Assembly (NCBI RefSeq): GCF_962747995.1
Contig: NZ_CAUJAJ010000009.1
Coordinates: forward strand, 1-64,000
Length of the DNA: 64,000 nucleotides
Origin: Neisseria viridiae
GTDB taxonomy: Bacteria; Pseudomonadota; Gammaproteobacteria; Burkholderiales; Neisseriaceae
Direction of reading: 5' to 3'
The notes beneath the pieces are model-generated. The model did no database searches. It saw only the letters and a program-made list of their open reading frames with translations, and had not been told where the DNA came from. This document shows, piece by piece, positions 17,367-26,989 of this stretch. The position numbers and the translations under genes were made by a program. How positions within the stretch are numbered: position 1 is the stretch's first letter; the number at the start of each line of letters is the position of its first letter.

Positions 17367-18095
17367 CTATCCCAACCTGTTGCACGCCACTTCGCAGCAG
17401 CCTACCGCCTCTTTCAAAGGTACGGCATTCAGGCTTCGGAGCCGGGCGGCAAAATCCGCAAACGGCAGCAGCTCCGAACCGAAACGGCGCATATGTTCCG
17501 TGTCCTGCTGACAGTCTATCAGTTCCACGCCCAAATCCGCCAAAAACGGCACGGCGCAGGCAAAAGCGATTTTCGACGCATCCGGTTGTAATGCGAACAT
17601 CGATTCGCCGTAAAACACCCTGCCGATCTGCACGCCGTAAAAACCGCCCGCCAACCTCGTTTTACCGCTTTCATCGGGATAATGGCACTCGAACGAATGC
17701 GCGTGTCCCATTTCGTGCAGCTTCAAATATGCCGTCTGAAACTCGGGCGCAATCCAAGTCCCATCCTGATTCGGGCGCGCCGCTGCCGCACAATGCGCGA
17801 CAACTTCCGCAAAACAGCCGTTTGCCGTAACCCTATATGCTCTGTTGCGCAGCGTTTTTGCCAGCGAGCGCGGAACGTGCAGACGTTCAGGAACAATCAC
17901 CGCACGCGGTCCGACCGCATACCAAAAAAACCACCCGTCCCGGGAAAACCACGGAAACACGCCGTTCCGATACGCCTCAAGCAGCCGACCCGCGTCCAAA
18001 TCGCCGCTCACGCCGACCAGCCCGTCGCACCGGGCCAAAGCATAGGCAGAATCGGGAAAGGCATAATCGTCAGGCGCAAGCAGCGGAATACGCAT
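17367..18095 (-). CDS. aat: Leucyl/phenylalanyl-tRNA-protein transferase
   Basis: This 242-residue enzyme adds Leu or Phe from aminoacyl-tRNA to N-terminal Lys or Arg of proteins, tagging them for ClpS/ClpAP (N-end rule). Typical stretches are [11 protein letters not shown] near residue 42, [34 protein letters not shown] split around its LAGGFYG core, and [13 protein letters not shown]. The length fits the family. It lies between gapA (convergent) and fur (same strand, upstream). Confidence 0.97.
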   Translation of the reverse strand: MRIPLLAPDDYAFPDSAYALARCDGLVGVSGDLDAGRLLEAYRNGVFPWFSRDGWFFWYAVGPRAVIVPERLHVPRSLAKTLRNRAYRVTANGCFAEVVAHCAAAARPNQDGTWIAPEFQTAYLKLHEMGHAHSFECHYPDESGKTRLAGGFYGVQIGRVFYGESMFALQPDASKIAFACAVPFLADLGVELIDCQQDTEHMRRFGSELLPFADFAARLRSLNAVPLKEAVGCCEVACNRLG

Positions 18096-18136
18096 GGCAG
18101 TCCTCCATAAAACACAGACGGCATTCGAAATGACGA

Positions 18137-18148
18137 ATGCCGTCTGAA
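18137..18148 (+). other. Uptake sequence within an imperfect inverted repeat, fur-aat gap
   Basis: A full DUS (18137-18148) pairs with a partial complementary copy starting at 18115 (CAGACGGCATTCG). It forms a stem between fur and aat that may attenuate read-through. Confidence 0.6.
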
Positions 18149-18165
18149 CAACAAACCGTCCGGAT

Positions 18166-18600
18166 TTAACGTTTGCCCTTGGCCTGACAGTCGCTGCACA
18201 CGCCGTACATATAAAGCGCGTGATCGACGATGCGGTAGCCGTTTTCCTCGGCGATTTTGTCTTGCAGGGCCTCGATTTCGGGATTGTGGAACTCCGTTAC
18301 CTCGCCGCATTTCACACAGACGATATGGTCATGGTGGTCGCCCTTATCCAACTCATAAACCGCCTTGCCCGTTTCAAAATGATGGCGTTGCAGAATACCC
18401 GCCTGCTCAAACTGGGTCAGCACGCGGTAAATCGTTGCCACGCCGATTTCCACACCCTCTTCCAACAAAATACGGTACACATCCTCGGCACTCAAATGCT
18501 CTTCCGCATGAGTCTCGAACAAATCCAAAATCTTCAAACGCGGACCGGTAACTTTCAGTCCACTGTCTTTCAGTTGCGCAATGTTGCTGAATTTTTCCAT
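18166..18600 (-). CDS. fur: Ferric uptake regulator
   Basis: The 144-residue iron-dependent DNA-binding repressor (and sometimes activator) starts [21 protein letters not shown] at 18600. A 23-codon upstream extension lacks a good start and includes promoter-like sequence. The winged-helix domain (1-83) is followed by the metal-binding region: the [16 protein letters not shown] segment and a second cysteine pair GVCSDCQ near the C-terminus. It is divergent from bamE. A Fur-box-like sequence lies in the shared upstream region, so autoregulation is likely. Confidence 0.97.
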   Translation of the reverse strand: MEKFSNIAQLKDSGLKVTGPRLKILDLFETHAEEHLSAEDVYRILLEEGVEIGVATIYRVLTQFEQAGILQRHHFETGKAVYELDKGDHHDHIVCVKCGEVTEFHNPEIEALQDKIAEENGYRIVDHALYMYGVCSDCQAKGKR

Positions 18601-18745
18601 AATATTCAATATCCCTGTAAAATAATAGACGCTATAATACGCAATTTCAGCCTGCTTGCCCACTATCACGCCATAGCAGTTTGCAATAGCAAAACCGCAA
18701 CGGCGGACGGGCAGTCGGACACAAACAGGGTGAAATACCGCTTAA

Positions 18746-18764
18746 GCGTATGATTATCGTTCGC
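18746..18764. promoter_or_regulatory. Candidate Fur box in the fur-bamE gap
   Basis: Nineteen bases centred on ATGATTATCGTT match 13 of 19 positions of the classic Fur consensus by my alignment. It overlaps a TTTATAAAAT stretch that could be a promoter for bamE. Binding is an inference. Confidence 0.4.
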
Positions 18765-18826
18765 TTTTATAAAATATTCAAGCAGTGCTACACTAGACAT
18801 CCCGATTTGCACAGAAAGGTTCTCCC

Positions 18827-19204
18827 GTGAACAAAACCCTCATACTCGTCCTTTCCACCCTGTTCAGCCTGACCGCGTGCAGCGTCGAACGCGTTTCACT
18901 GTTTCCCTCCTACAAACTCAAAATCATCCAAGGCAACGAACTCGAACCCCGCGCCGTCGCCTCCCTCCGCGCCGGCATGACCAAAGACCAAGTCCTGCTA
19001 CTGCTCGGCAGCCCCATATTGCACAACACATTCCATACCGACCGCTGGGACTATACCTTCAACACCGGCCGCAACGGCATCATCAAAGACCGAAGCAACC
19101 TGACCGTCTATTTTGAAAACGGCGTACTCGTCCGCGCCGAAGGCGACGCCCTCCAAAATGCCGCCGAAGCCCTCCGCGCGAAACAAAACGCAGACAAACA
19201 ATAA
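18827..19204 (+). CDS. bamE: Outer membrane protein assembly factor BamE (SmpA/OmlA lipoprotein)
   Basis: The 125-residue lipoprotein of the BAM complex starts at a GTG preceded by AGAAAGGTTCTCCC. The signal peptide ends in a lipobox LTAC with the acylated Cys at residue 18. The SmpA/OmlA domain follows (LRAGMTKDQVLLLLGSP and DRWDYTFNTGR). It works with BamA, encoded at 42169 in this window. dapB follows 9 bases downstream, so the two are probably co-transcribed. Confidence 0.94.
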   Translation: MNKTLILVLSTLFSLTACSVERVSLFPSYKLKIIQGNELEPRAVASLRAGMTKDQVLLLLGSPILHNTFHTDRWDYTFNTGRNGIIKDRSNLTVYFENGVLVRAEGDALQNAAEALRAKQNADKQ

Positions 19205-20023
<819 letters not shown>

Positions 20024-20035
20024 CCCCCATACAAA

Positions 20036-20068
20036 ATGCCGTCTGAAAAGATATTGTTCAGACGGCAT
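20036..20068 (+). terminator. Inverted uptake-sequence pair behind dapB
   Basis: The DUS at 20036-20047 and its complement at 20057-20068 are followed by TTTTGCC, 13 bases after dapB. Confidence 0.8.
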
Positions 20069-20098
20069 TTTGCCGACAGGCTCCGTATCGGCATATCA

Positions 20099-20251
20099 AT
20101 GTTTCAACACACAGGACGACACATAAAGCGTCGCCCTATGTGTTGCCCTGATTCGGAAGGGGTTACGCCCCTCCCAAATAAAGTCTGATTCTACCGCCCC
20201 GAAGGACAGATGTCCGAGTGGCGGGGTTTCAACCGAAAAGGAAATACGATA
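20099..20251 (+). repeat. REP2-like element, copy 2, with its target gene missing
   Basis: This relative of the elements at 8327 and 51743 carries an extra GGACAGATGTCCGAGTG-type insertion near 20205-20222. It ends AAAAGGAAATACGATA: the start codon expected here reads ATA, and no gene follows on this strand. The 35 bases behind it meet a minus-strand gene of foreign composition, so the gene it once served seems to have been lost. Its internal ATG ORF stops after 29 codons. Confidence 0.65.
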
Positions 20252-20286
20252 AAGTTGCCTGCGCGGCATAACAAGCTACGGCTCGT

Positions 20287-20697
20287 TTAATTGAAACTCT
20301 CCTGATCTAAAAATTCCAACTCTATTTCCCGGCAAACTATATCTATGATAAAACCGGTCGGAAGATCATACCTACCGCCTATCAATTCCAACGTACCTCC
20401 ATAATCCCAGATTTCATCATCTTGCTTTAATTCGCCAAGCTCTAATACATTTGTGATCTTTTTATCTTGGTTCTTCGTAGCGTATTCATATCTAAATTTT
20501 AGATAGCTGAACTGCTTGAATTTAATTTTTACCCAGTCTGAATAATTAGGCATAGGGATTTCTTGAGGTAAATCTGGATAATCCACACAATTGACGATGA
20601 TATGAAGTTCATTGTTTTTTAAAGTATAGTTTAATAGAGCACCTTCAAATATATACAGAAATTGATAATCTTTTCTTGGAATAGTATAAGTTGTCAT
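20287..20697 (-). CDS. Hypothetical AT-rich protein, possible immunity partner
   Basis: The 136-residue product (MTTYTIPRKDYQFLYIFEGAL) is soluble, acidic and rich in aromatic and beta-prone residues. No family is recognised. Its AT-rich base composition is unlike the flanking dapB and lpxB. It starts 1 base after the stop codon of the toxin-like fragment at 20699, the arrangement typical of contact-dependent toxin/immunity cassettes. The immunity role is inferred from position and size only. Confidence 0.65.
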   Translation of the reverse strand: MTTYTIPRKDYQFLYIFEGALLNYTLKNNELHIIVNCVDYPDLPQEIPMPNYSDWVKIKFKQFSYLKFRYEYATKNQDKKITNVLELGELKQDDEIWDYGGTLELIGGRYDLPTGFIIDIVCREIELEFLDQESFN

Positions 20698-20698
20698 A

Positions 20699-20944
20699 TT
20701 ATTTTACCTTTTCAAAAACAATGGTTTTAAGATTTTTTAAGTCCAAGTTAGTTCCACTACTCTTATGAAATTTCAGTTGTTTAAACTCTTCCTTTAACGG
20801 CCCATTATATTTTGACCTTAATCCCATTCGGGCCAGTTCTGCTTCATTTAGAATTCCTCTTAAATACTTATTGTTTGATGTGCCATTAATCACAATTTCT
20901 CCCCCTTTTTTTGTAACACGTGCTGCTTCAAGAAGATAATCCAT
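20699..20944 (-). pseudogene. Toxin C-terminal fragment-like ORF
   Basis: An 81-residue ORF begins 7 bases after the lpxB stop codon on the same strand and has no clear ribosome site. Its start, LLEAARVTKKGGEIVINGT, resembles the region after motif I of class I methyltransferase-like folds seen in some polymorphic-toxin tips, and the remainder is basic. Composition is AT-rich like the next gene. The most economical reading is the C-terminal remnant of a larger secreted toxin or silent cassette inserted behind lpxB. A complete small protein cannot be excluded. Confidence 0.45.
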
Positions 20945-20951
20945 TAACCGC

Positions 20952-22106
20952 TCAACATCCCGCCTCTTCCAAAACCGCGCGCGCGGCCAAATCCGCCGTA
21001 TCTTTTTTCAATAGCAGGTGTAACGCCCTGAAATCCTGTTGCAGCGCGGCAACCTTATCGGGGTGTTCGTACCAGTCCGCCAACGCCGCCGCCAGTTTTT
21101 CCGGTTTTGCTTCAGATTGCAATAATTCCGGCACGGCCTCCTTACCCAACAGGATATTCGGCAGGCCGACATGCGGCACTTTGATTTTGCGTTTCACATA
21201 AGCATAGGTCAGCGGCGAAATCTTGTAGCTGATGACCATCGGACGCTTGCACAGCGCCACCTCCAAAGTTGCCGTACCGCTCGTTACCAGCACCGCATCC
21301 GCCGCCCTGCACACCGTTTCAGACTGTCTGTCGGTTACCGTCAGCGGCAGGCCGGCAAACTCCGGCCGCTGCAAAACTTCCGCCAAACGCCGCTTCGTCG
21401 CCTCAGTTGCGGCAGGCAGCAGGAAGCGTGCGGCAGGATAGCGTTTCAACAACAATAATGCCGTCTGAAAAAACACCGGCGCCATATAATCGATTTCGCT
21501 GACGCGGCTGCCGGGCAGCAAGGCGAATACGGGAATGCCGGCATCCACGCCCAAAGTTTGCCTCGCCGTTTCACGGTCGTCTTCCAAGGGCATAAGCTGC
21601 GCCATCGGATGACCGACAAACTCCGCACGTCCGCCCGCATCGAGATAAAGCTGCGGCTCCATCGGGAACAGGCACAGCACGCGGTTGACCTGATGCACGA
21701 TTTTGCCCACGCGTTCGCGCCGCCACGCCCACACCGACGGGCTGACATAATGCACGGTCGGAATCCCCGACCGTTTGAGCCGCTCCGCCACACCCAGATT
21801 AAAATCGGGCGCATCGATACCGACAAACACATCAGGTTTCAACGACAGCAAATCCCGTACCAGCCCCCTGCGTATCCGTAAAATTTCCGGCAGCCGCCTG
21901 ACCACTTCGACAAAGCCGCGCACCGCCAGCCGCTCCTGATCATAAAGGCTCTCGAAACCTTCCGCCTTCATCAGTTCGCCGCCGATACCGACAAAACGCG
22001 CCTGCGGGCAACGCTTTCGGATGGCGCGTATCAGGTGCGCCCCCAATAGGTCGCCCGACGCTTCGCCGACACTGACGGCAATCAAAGGGCTTTTTTTATC
22101 AGCCAT
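20952..22106 (-). CDS. lpxB: Lipid-A-disaccharide synthase
   Basis: This 384-residue GT19 glycosyltransferase joins UDP-2,3-diacylglucosamine to lipid X to make the lipid A disaccharide. I chose MADKKSPLIAVSVGEASGD at 22106 over a six-residue extension. The motifs VGEASGDLLGAHL and YVSPSVWAWRRERV are visible. In many bacteria lpxB follows lpxA. Here it is about 25 kb away from the lpxD-fabZ-lpxA run and sits behind rluC. An AT-rich cassette abuts its stop codon. Confidence 0.97.
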   Translation of the reverse strand: MADKKSPLIAVSVGEASGDLLGAHLIRAIRKRCPQARFVGIGGELMKAEGFESLYDQERLAVRGFVEVVRRLPEILRIRRGLVRDLLSLKPDVFVGIDAPDFNLGVAERLKRSGIPTVHYVSPSVWAWRRERVGKIVHQVNRVLCLFPMEPQLYLDAGGRAEFVGHPMAQLMPLEDDRETARQTLGVDAGIPVFALLPGSRVSEIDYMAPVFFQTALLLLKRYPAARFLLPAATEATKRRLAEVLQRPEFAGLPLTVTDRQSETVCRAADAVLVTSGTATLEVALCKRPMVISYKISPLTYAYVKRKIKVPHVGLPNILLGKEAVPELLQSEAKPEKLAAALADWYEHPDKVAALQQDFRALHLLLKKDTADLAARAVLEEAGC

Positions 22107-22134
22107 ATTCGTCTGTCCCCACATACTTTCACCT

Positions 22135-22169
22135 CCCGATGCCGTCTGAAGGCTTCAGACGGCATCGGG
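22135..22169 (-). terminator. Extended inverted uptake-sequence pair behind rluC
   Basis: CCCGATGCCGTCTGAA and its complement form a 16-bp stem with a 3-base loop (DUS 22139-22150 and 22154-22165) between the rluC stop and lpxB start. Confidence 0.75.
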
Positions 22170-22171
22170 GT

Positions 22172-23164
22172 TCACATTTTCGTCCCGTTTTCCAACATCA
22201 CCGCAAACTGCGCCAAGTCCGGCGGCAGCTCCGCCTTCAACACCAGCGGCTCACCCGTGAGCGGATGGTTCAGGTGCAGCTCGGACGCGTGCAAAAACAT
22301 CCGCTTCAAACCCAACTTCTGCAAACGCCGGTTCACCTGATAATCACCGTAGCGTTCGTCGCCCGCAATCGGACAGCCTTGAGATTGCAGGTGGACGCGG
22401 ATTTGGTGCGTACGACCCGTTTTCAGCGTTGCCCGCACCAAAGTCAGGTGCGACAGCCCGACACCGTGCAAAATGCCGTCTGAAAAACGGCTTAACACAC
22501 GGAACACCGTATGCGCAGCCTGCCCGTCCTCGCTAACGCGTACCATCTTTTCGCCTTGTGCGCCGGTATATTTGAACAGCGGCAGCCTAACGTGGAAATT
22601 GTCGTCCGGCAGTTTGCCCACCCCCAGCGCAAGGTAGATTTTTTTGGGGTGGTCGTTGCGGATGGCTTCGTGAAGTTTGACGAGCGCGCTGCGTTTCTTC
22701 GCCACCATCAACAAACCGCTCGTATCCTTGTCCAAACGGTGGACGAGTTCGAGATAACGCGCCTCCGGACGGGCACGGCGCAACTGTTCGATAACGCCGA
22801 AACTCACGCCGCTGCCGCCGTGTACCGCCACGCCGGAAGGCTTATCGATCACCAACAGCGCGTCGTCTTCGTAAACAATGTCAAATTCGCGCGCCGGCAC
22901 GGCGGCACGCCTTTCAGACGGCATTTCCTTCTCCGCCGCGCGCACAGGCGGAATCCGCACCGTATCCCCCTCCGCAATACGGCTGTCGGGTTTGCAGCGT
23001 TTCTTGTTCAAGCGCACCTCGCCGGCGCGGATAATGCGGTGGATATGGCTCTTGGGCACACCCTTGAGGATTTTTATCAGATAGTTATCAAGGCGTTGCC
23101 CCGCCTCGTGTTCGGCAACCGCTATCAGGCTGACCGAACCTTTGCTTATTTCGTGCGTTTTCAT
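22172..23164 (-). CDS. rluC: 23S rRNA pseudouridine synthase C
   Basis: The 330-residue RluA-family enzyme modifies 23S rRNA uridines (955, 2504, 2580 in E. coli). An S4 RNA-binding domain occupies about residues 20-85 and the catalytic aspartate is in HRLDKDTSGLL (about residue 145). The KTGRTHQIRVHLQ motif follows. It is divergent from rne, which in E. coli is also the neighbour of rluC, so the pairing is conserved. Confidence 0.95.
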   Translation of the reverse strand: MKTHEISKGSVSLIAVAEHEAGQRLDNYLIKILKGVPKSHIHRIIRAGEVRLNKKRCKPDSRIAEGDTVRIPPVRAAEKEMPSERRAAVPAREFDIVYEDDALLVIDKPSGVAVHGGSGVSFGVIEQLRRARPEARYLELVHRLDKDTSGLLMVAKKRSALVKLHEAIRNDHPKKIYLALGVGKLPDDNFHVRLPLFKYTGAQGEKMVRVSEDGQAAHTVFRVLSRFSDGILHGVGLSHLTLVRATLKTGRTHQIRVHLQSQGCPIAGDERYGDYQVNRRLQKLGLKRMFLHASELHLNHPLTGEPLVLKAELPPDLAQFAVMLENGTKM

Positions 23165-23656
23165 CTATAATCCGAACATCCGTTTCAGCAGAAAGCGCGC
23201 CCGCCGCGCCCCCTGAAACGGTTTACTTTAAAACGGAATTTTATATTAAAAAAGCACTCCGCAAAGCATTTTCCCTGCGCCTGTTCCAAGCCGGCAGGCG
23301 CAGAACGTAGTCAAGTTTGAATTGATTTTGCCGTTTCGGTGCGGAAGTAAGACGGCAGCCGGACCCCAAGTCCCAAACGCAAACCGCCCAAAACACAGGC
23401 ATCACGATAACAAGAAGAAGCCGGCACCCATTTTTCCGACCGCAGCGTTCGGAACGCGGCAGACAAACCGCCGCATCGATCTTTATAGCCTTCTGTATCC
23501 GACCCTTCCGCACACGGTTCTCCGGAACGTGCATCCCTGCGGATTTTCAACTCAAAAACTGATTACCGGTTTTATCCGAAAACATCGGAAAACCCAGCCT
23601 TACGGAATGCCGAACCGGACCGGCGCGCCCGAATGCCGCCCGTCCACGAGGTGATC
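23165..23656 (+). promoter_or_regulatory. Long leader/promoter region of rne
   Basis: The 492 bases between divergent rluC and rne hold no convincing gene. AT-rich promoter-like sequence lies at 23220-23250. The rest would be a 5' untranslated leader of about 400 bases. In E. coli a long rne leader mediates autoregulation by RNase E, and a similar role here is inferred. Confidence 0.5.
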
Positions 23657-26425
23657 ATGAAAAGAATGTTATTCAACGCAACGCAGGCCGAAGAGCTGCG
23701 CGTTGCCATCGTCGACGGACAAAACCTGCTGGATTTGGACATCGAAACGCTGGGCAAAGAACAGCGCAAAGGCAATATCTACAAAGGCATCATTACCCGC
23801 ATCGAGCCGTCGCTGGAAGCGTGTTTCGTCGATTACGGAACCGACCGCCACGGCTTTTTGCCGTTTAAAGAAGTCTCCCGCTCATACTTCCAAGACTACG
23901 AAGGCGGACGCGCGCGCATCCAAGACGTGCTCAAAGAAGGCATGGAAGTCATCGTCCAAGTCGAAAAAGACGAGCGCGGCAACAAAGGCGCGGCACTGAC
24001 CACCTTCATCAGCCTCGCCGGACGCTATCTGGTATTGATGCCGAACAACCCGCGCGGCGGCGGCGTATCCCGCCGTATCGAAGGCGAAGAGCGTCAAGAA
24101 CTCAAAGCCGCTATGGCGCAACTCGACATTCCGAACGGGATGAGTATCATCGCGCGTACCGCAGGCATCGGCCGCAGCGCGGAAGAGTTGGAATGGGACT
24201 TGAACTACCTCAAACAACTCTGGCAGGCGATTGAAGAAGCCGGCGAAGCGCATCACGACCCCTACCTGCTCTTTATGGAAAGCTCGCTGCTCATCCGAGC
24301 CATCCGCGACTACTTCCGTCCCGACATCGGCGAAATTCTGGTGGACAACCAAGAAGTTTACGACCAGGTTGCCGAGTTTATGAGCTACGTTATGCCGGGC
24401 AACGCAGGCCGTCTGAAACTCTACGAAGACCATACGCCGCTGTTCTCCCGCTTCCAAATCGAACACCAAATCGAAAGCGCGTTTTCGCGCAGCGTCAGCC
24501 TGCCTTCCGGCGGCGCGATCGTCATCGACCACACCGAAGCCCTCGTCTCCATCGATGTCAACTCCGCCCGTGCCACACGCGGCGCGGACATCGAAGACAC
24601 CGCGTTCAAAACCAATATGGAAGCCGCCGAAGAAGTCGCCCGACAAATGCGCCTGCGCGACTTGGGCGGTTTGGTCGTCATCGACTTCATCGATATGGAA
24701 AACCCCAAACACCAGCGCGATGTGGAAAACGTCCTGCGCGACGCGCTCAAAAAAGACCGCGCCCGCGTGCAAATGGGCAAACTTTCGCGTTTCGGACTTT
24801 TGGAATTGAGCCGCCAACGCCTGAAACCCGCCTTGGGCGAAAGCAGCCACGTCGCCTGTCCGCGCTGCGCCGGCACCGGCGTGATTCGGGGCATCGAATC
24901 CACCGCCCTGCACGTTTTGCGTATGGTTCAGGAAGAAGCGATGAAAGACAACACCGGCGAAGTGCGCGCCCAAGTGCCCGTCGATGTCGCCACCTTCCTG
25001 CTGAACGAAAAACGCGCCGAGCTGTTTGCGATGGAAGAGCGTTTGGATGTGAACGTCGTCCTGATTCCGAACATCCACCTCGAAAATCCGCACTACGAAA
25101 TCAACCGCATCCGCATCGACGACGTAGAAGAAGACGGCGAACCGAGCTACAAGCGCGTTGCCGAGCCGGAAGAAGACGAATCCGCCAAACCGTTCGGCGG
25201 CGAAAAAGCCAAAGCCGCCCGTCCCGAACCCGCCGTCAAAGGCGTGCGCCACACCAGCCCCGCCCCGACTGCCGCCCCCGAGAAAAAAACCTCTTGGTGG
25301 GACAGCTTCAAAGCATGGCTCAAACGCATTTTCGGCGGCAGCGAAACCCAAGCCGCACCCGCTGCCGAAACCTCCGAAAAACGCAGCACGGCAAACCGCA
25401 GCGGCAGCCGCGCCAACAACCGCCGCCAAAACCCGCGCCGCAGCAAACGCGAAGGCAGCAAAGTAGAAGTCCGCGAAGTGGCAGGCAAAACTGCCGGACA
25501 GGAAGCGCGTGCCGACAAAGCCGAAACGCGCAACAACGGCAACCTCCGCCGCAGCGAACGCAGCGAACGCGGCGACCGTGCCGCCGAACGCGCCAACGAA
25601 GCGGAAATCCAAGGCCGCAACGTACAGCCTGCCGCAACCGTTGCAGATGCCGCACCGTCCGAAACCGAAGTGCAAACCGGCAAACGCCGCCGCAACGGCA
25701 ACCGCAACGAACGCAACCAAACCGCGCCGGAAACCGCCGCCGTTGCCGAAACAGCCGTTCAGACAGCGGAAAACACACCGTCCGAAACGCATACCGCAGA
25801 AGGCAAAGGCAGCAAGCCCAAATCCGAACGCAACCGCCGCGAACGCGACAGCCGAGATGCCAAAGAACGCCGCGAACGCAACAATCAGCGCGACCGCCGT
25901 CAAAACGGCAAAAAACGCAATATTCCGTCTGCCGCCAAAATCGAGCAGTACCTGAATATTCACGACACCGCCGACAAAGTCCGTTCCGCCGCCGCACACG
26001 TTTTCGGCGAAACCGACGCAAACGCGCCGATTACCGTCAGCATTGCCGATCCGCTCATCGCCACACCCGTTCAGACGGCATCTTCCGCCGTTTCAAACGG
26101 CGACGCACTGGTTTATGATGCGGCGGAAAAAATCCGCCGTGCCGCCGCCGCCATCCTGCCCGAAGGCGCGGCACCGAAAGCCGCAACACAGGAAATGCCG
26201 TCTGAAACCGCAACCTTTACGGCTGCGGCGGAACAGGCACGGGAAACCGCACAAACCGGCGGACTCGTCCTGATCGAAACCGACCCTGCCGCATTGAAGG
26301 CATGGGCGGCACAACCCGAAGTCCAAGCCGGACGCGGTTTGCGCCGTTCCGAACAGCCCAAGCCGTCTGAAGCCGCAAGCGTCCCTGCCGAAGAAATGAT
26401 CCAAGTCGAAACCCGGCAAGGCTGA
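23657..26425 (+). CDS. rne: Ribonuclease E
   Basis: This 922-residue endoribonuclease handles mRNA decay and rRNA/tRNA processing. I start at MKRMLFNATQAEELRVAIVDG (23657). The S1 domain is at about 35-120. The catalytic Mg-site aspartates lie in SIDVNSARATRGADIE and LVVIDFIDMEN, and the zinc-link is CPRCAGTG (about residue 405). The C-terminal half (about 520-922) is a low-complexity Arg/Ala/Pro/Glu region, presumably the RNA-binding and degradosome scaffold. Part of that tail is encoded by embedded uptake sequences (read as MPSE). Confidence 0.97.
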   Translation: MKRMLFNATQAEELRVAIVDGQNLLDLDIETLGKEQRKGNIYKGIITRIEPSLEACFVDYGTDRHGFLPFKEVSRSYFQDYEGGRARIQDVLKEGMEVIVQVEKDERGNKGAALTTFISLAGRYLVLMPNNPRGGGVSRRIEGEERQELKAAMAQLDIPNGMSIIARTAGIGRSAEELEWDLNYLKQLWQAIEEAGEAHHDPYLLFMESSLLIRAIRDYFRPDIGEILVDNQEVYDQVAEFMSYVMPGNAGRLKLYEDHTPLFSRFQIEHQIESAFSRSVSLPSGGAIVIDHTEALVSIDVNSARATRGADIEDTAFKTNMEAAEEVARQMRLRDLGGLVVIDFIDMENPKHQRDVENVLRDALKKDRARVQMGKLSRFGLLELSRQRLKPALGESSHVACPRCAGTGVIRGIESTALHVLRMVQEEAMKDNTGEVRAQVPVDVATFLLNEKRAELFAMEERLDVNVVLIPNIHLENPHYEINRIRIDDVEEDGEPSYKRVAEPEEDESAKPFGGEKAKAARPEPAVKGVRHTSPAPTAAPEKKTSWWDSFKAWLKRIFGGSETQAAPAAETSEKRSTANRSGSRANNRRQNPRRSKREGSKVEVREVAGKTAGQEARADKAETRNNGNLRRSERSERGDRAAERANEAEIQGRNVQPAATVADAAPSETEVQTGKRRRNGNRNERNQTAPETAAVAETAVQTAENTPSETHTAEGKGSKPKSERNRRERDSRDAKERRERNNQRDRRQNGKKRNIPSAAKIEQYLNIHDTADKVRSAAAHVFGETDANAPITVSIADPLIATPVQTASSAVSNGDALVYDAAEKIRRAAAAILPEGAAPKAATQEMPSETATFTAAAEQARETAQTGGLVLIETDPAALKAWAAQPEVQAGRGLRRSEQPKPSEAASVPAEEMIQVETRQG

Positions 26426-26437
26426 ACCGACGGCGGC

Positions 26438-26471
26438 AAAAAGAGGTTCTGTTCCGCAGAACCTCTTTTTT
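26438..26471 (+). terminator. Rho-independent terminator of rne
   Basis: A 14-bp stem (AAAAAGAGGTTCTG and complement) with a 5-base loop and a T run lies 12 bases after the rne stop codon. Confidence 0.9.
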
Positions 26472-26492
26472 ACATGGTTTCGTATACCTGCA

Positions 26493-26521
26493 ATGCCGTC
26501 TGAAACAATTTCAGACGGCAT
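26493..26521 (+). terminator. Inverted uptake-sequence pair downstream of the rne terminator
   Basis: The DUS at 26493-26504 and its complement at 26510-26521 with a T run form a second hairpin after the classical rne terminator. Confidence 0.7.
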
Positions 26522-26559
26522 TTTTTACGGCATACGCGAATGACGGGGCTTTTATCATC

Positions 26560-26612
26560 TTTAAATATTGCCGCCGCCCAAAGGTCTGGATTCCCGCCTA
26601 CGCGGGAATGAC
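26560..26612. repeat. dRS3-type repeat, left of the GIY-YIG gene
   Basis: An ATTCCCGC-type palindrome at 26590-26609 with mosaic spacer sequence stands just downstream of the minus-strand GIY-YIG stop codon. Confidence 0.8.
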
Positions 26613-26615
26613 GGG

Positions 26616-26900
26616 CTAAATAATATCAAACCATAAATCCCGCCAAGAAACATTATTTTCTTCAATTAGTTGCAATTTCCAAGCCCTGTTCCATTTCTTC
26701 AACTGTTTTTCCCGAGTAATTGCGCTCTCCATCGTAGGATGCAGTTCATACCAAACCAGCATAGTAACGTTGTACCGTGATGTAAATCCCTCAACCAAAT
26801 GCTCCCTATGTTGGTAAATACGTTGCACCAAATCAGATGTAACTCCAACATACAACGTGCCATTACGTTGGCTTGCTAAAATATAAACCGCAGGCTGCAT
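26616..26900 (-). CDS. GIY-YIG nuclease superfamily protein
   Basis: The 94-residue single-domain protein carries the family signature VYILASQRNGTLYVGVTSDL, a variant of GIY-YIG (VYI...YVG), followed by Arg in the next helix (RIYQHRE) and EKQLKKWNRAWK. It resembles the small YhbQ-type group of uncertain function. It is flanked on both sides by dRS3-type repeats, with more AT-rich codons than its neighbours, which suggests spread or exchange by recombination between repeats. Confidence 0.85.
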   Translation of the reverse strand: MQPAVYILASQRNGTLYVGVTSDLVQRIYQHREHLVEGFTSRYNVTMLVWYELHPTMESAITREKQLKKWNRAWKLQLIEENNVSWRDLWFDII

Positions 26901-26989
26901 ATGATATCCTTTTGAATTATTTAAATTTATATTCCTACGAACACCATCCCGTGATTACTTTAACACTTCGTTATTTCCATAGCTTTCCA

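Noticed and set aside
23882-25999. Very long antisense ORF (705 codons) opposite rne
   Set aside because: It is a shadow of the GC-rich, low-complexity rne frame; its product is a Phe/Ala/Gly-rich artefact without domains.
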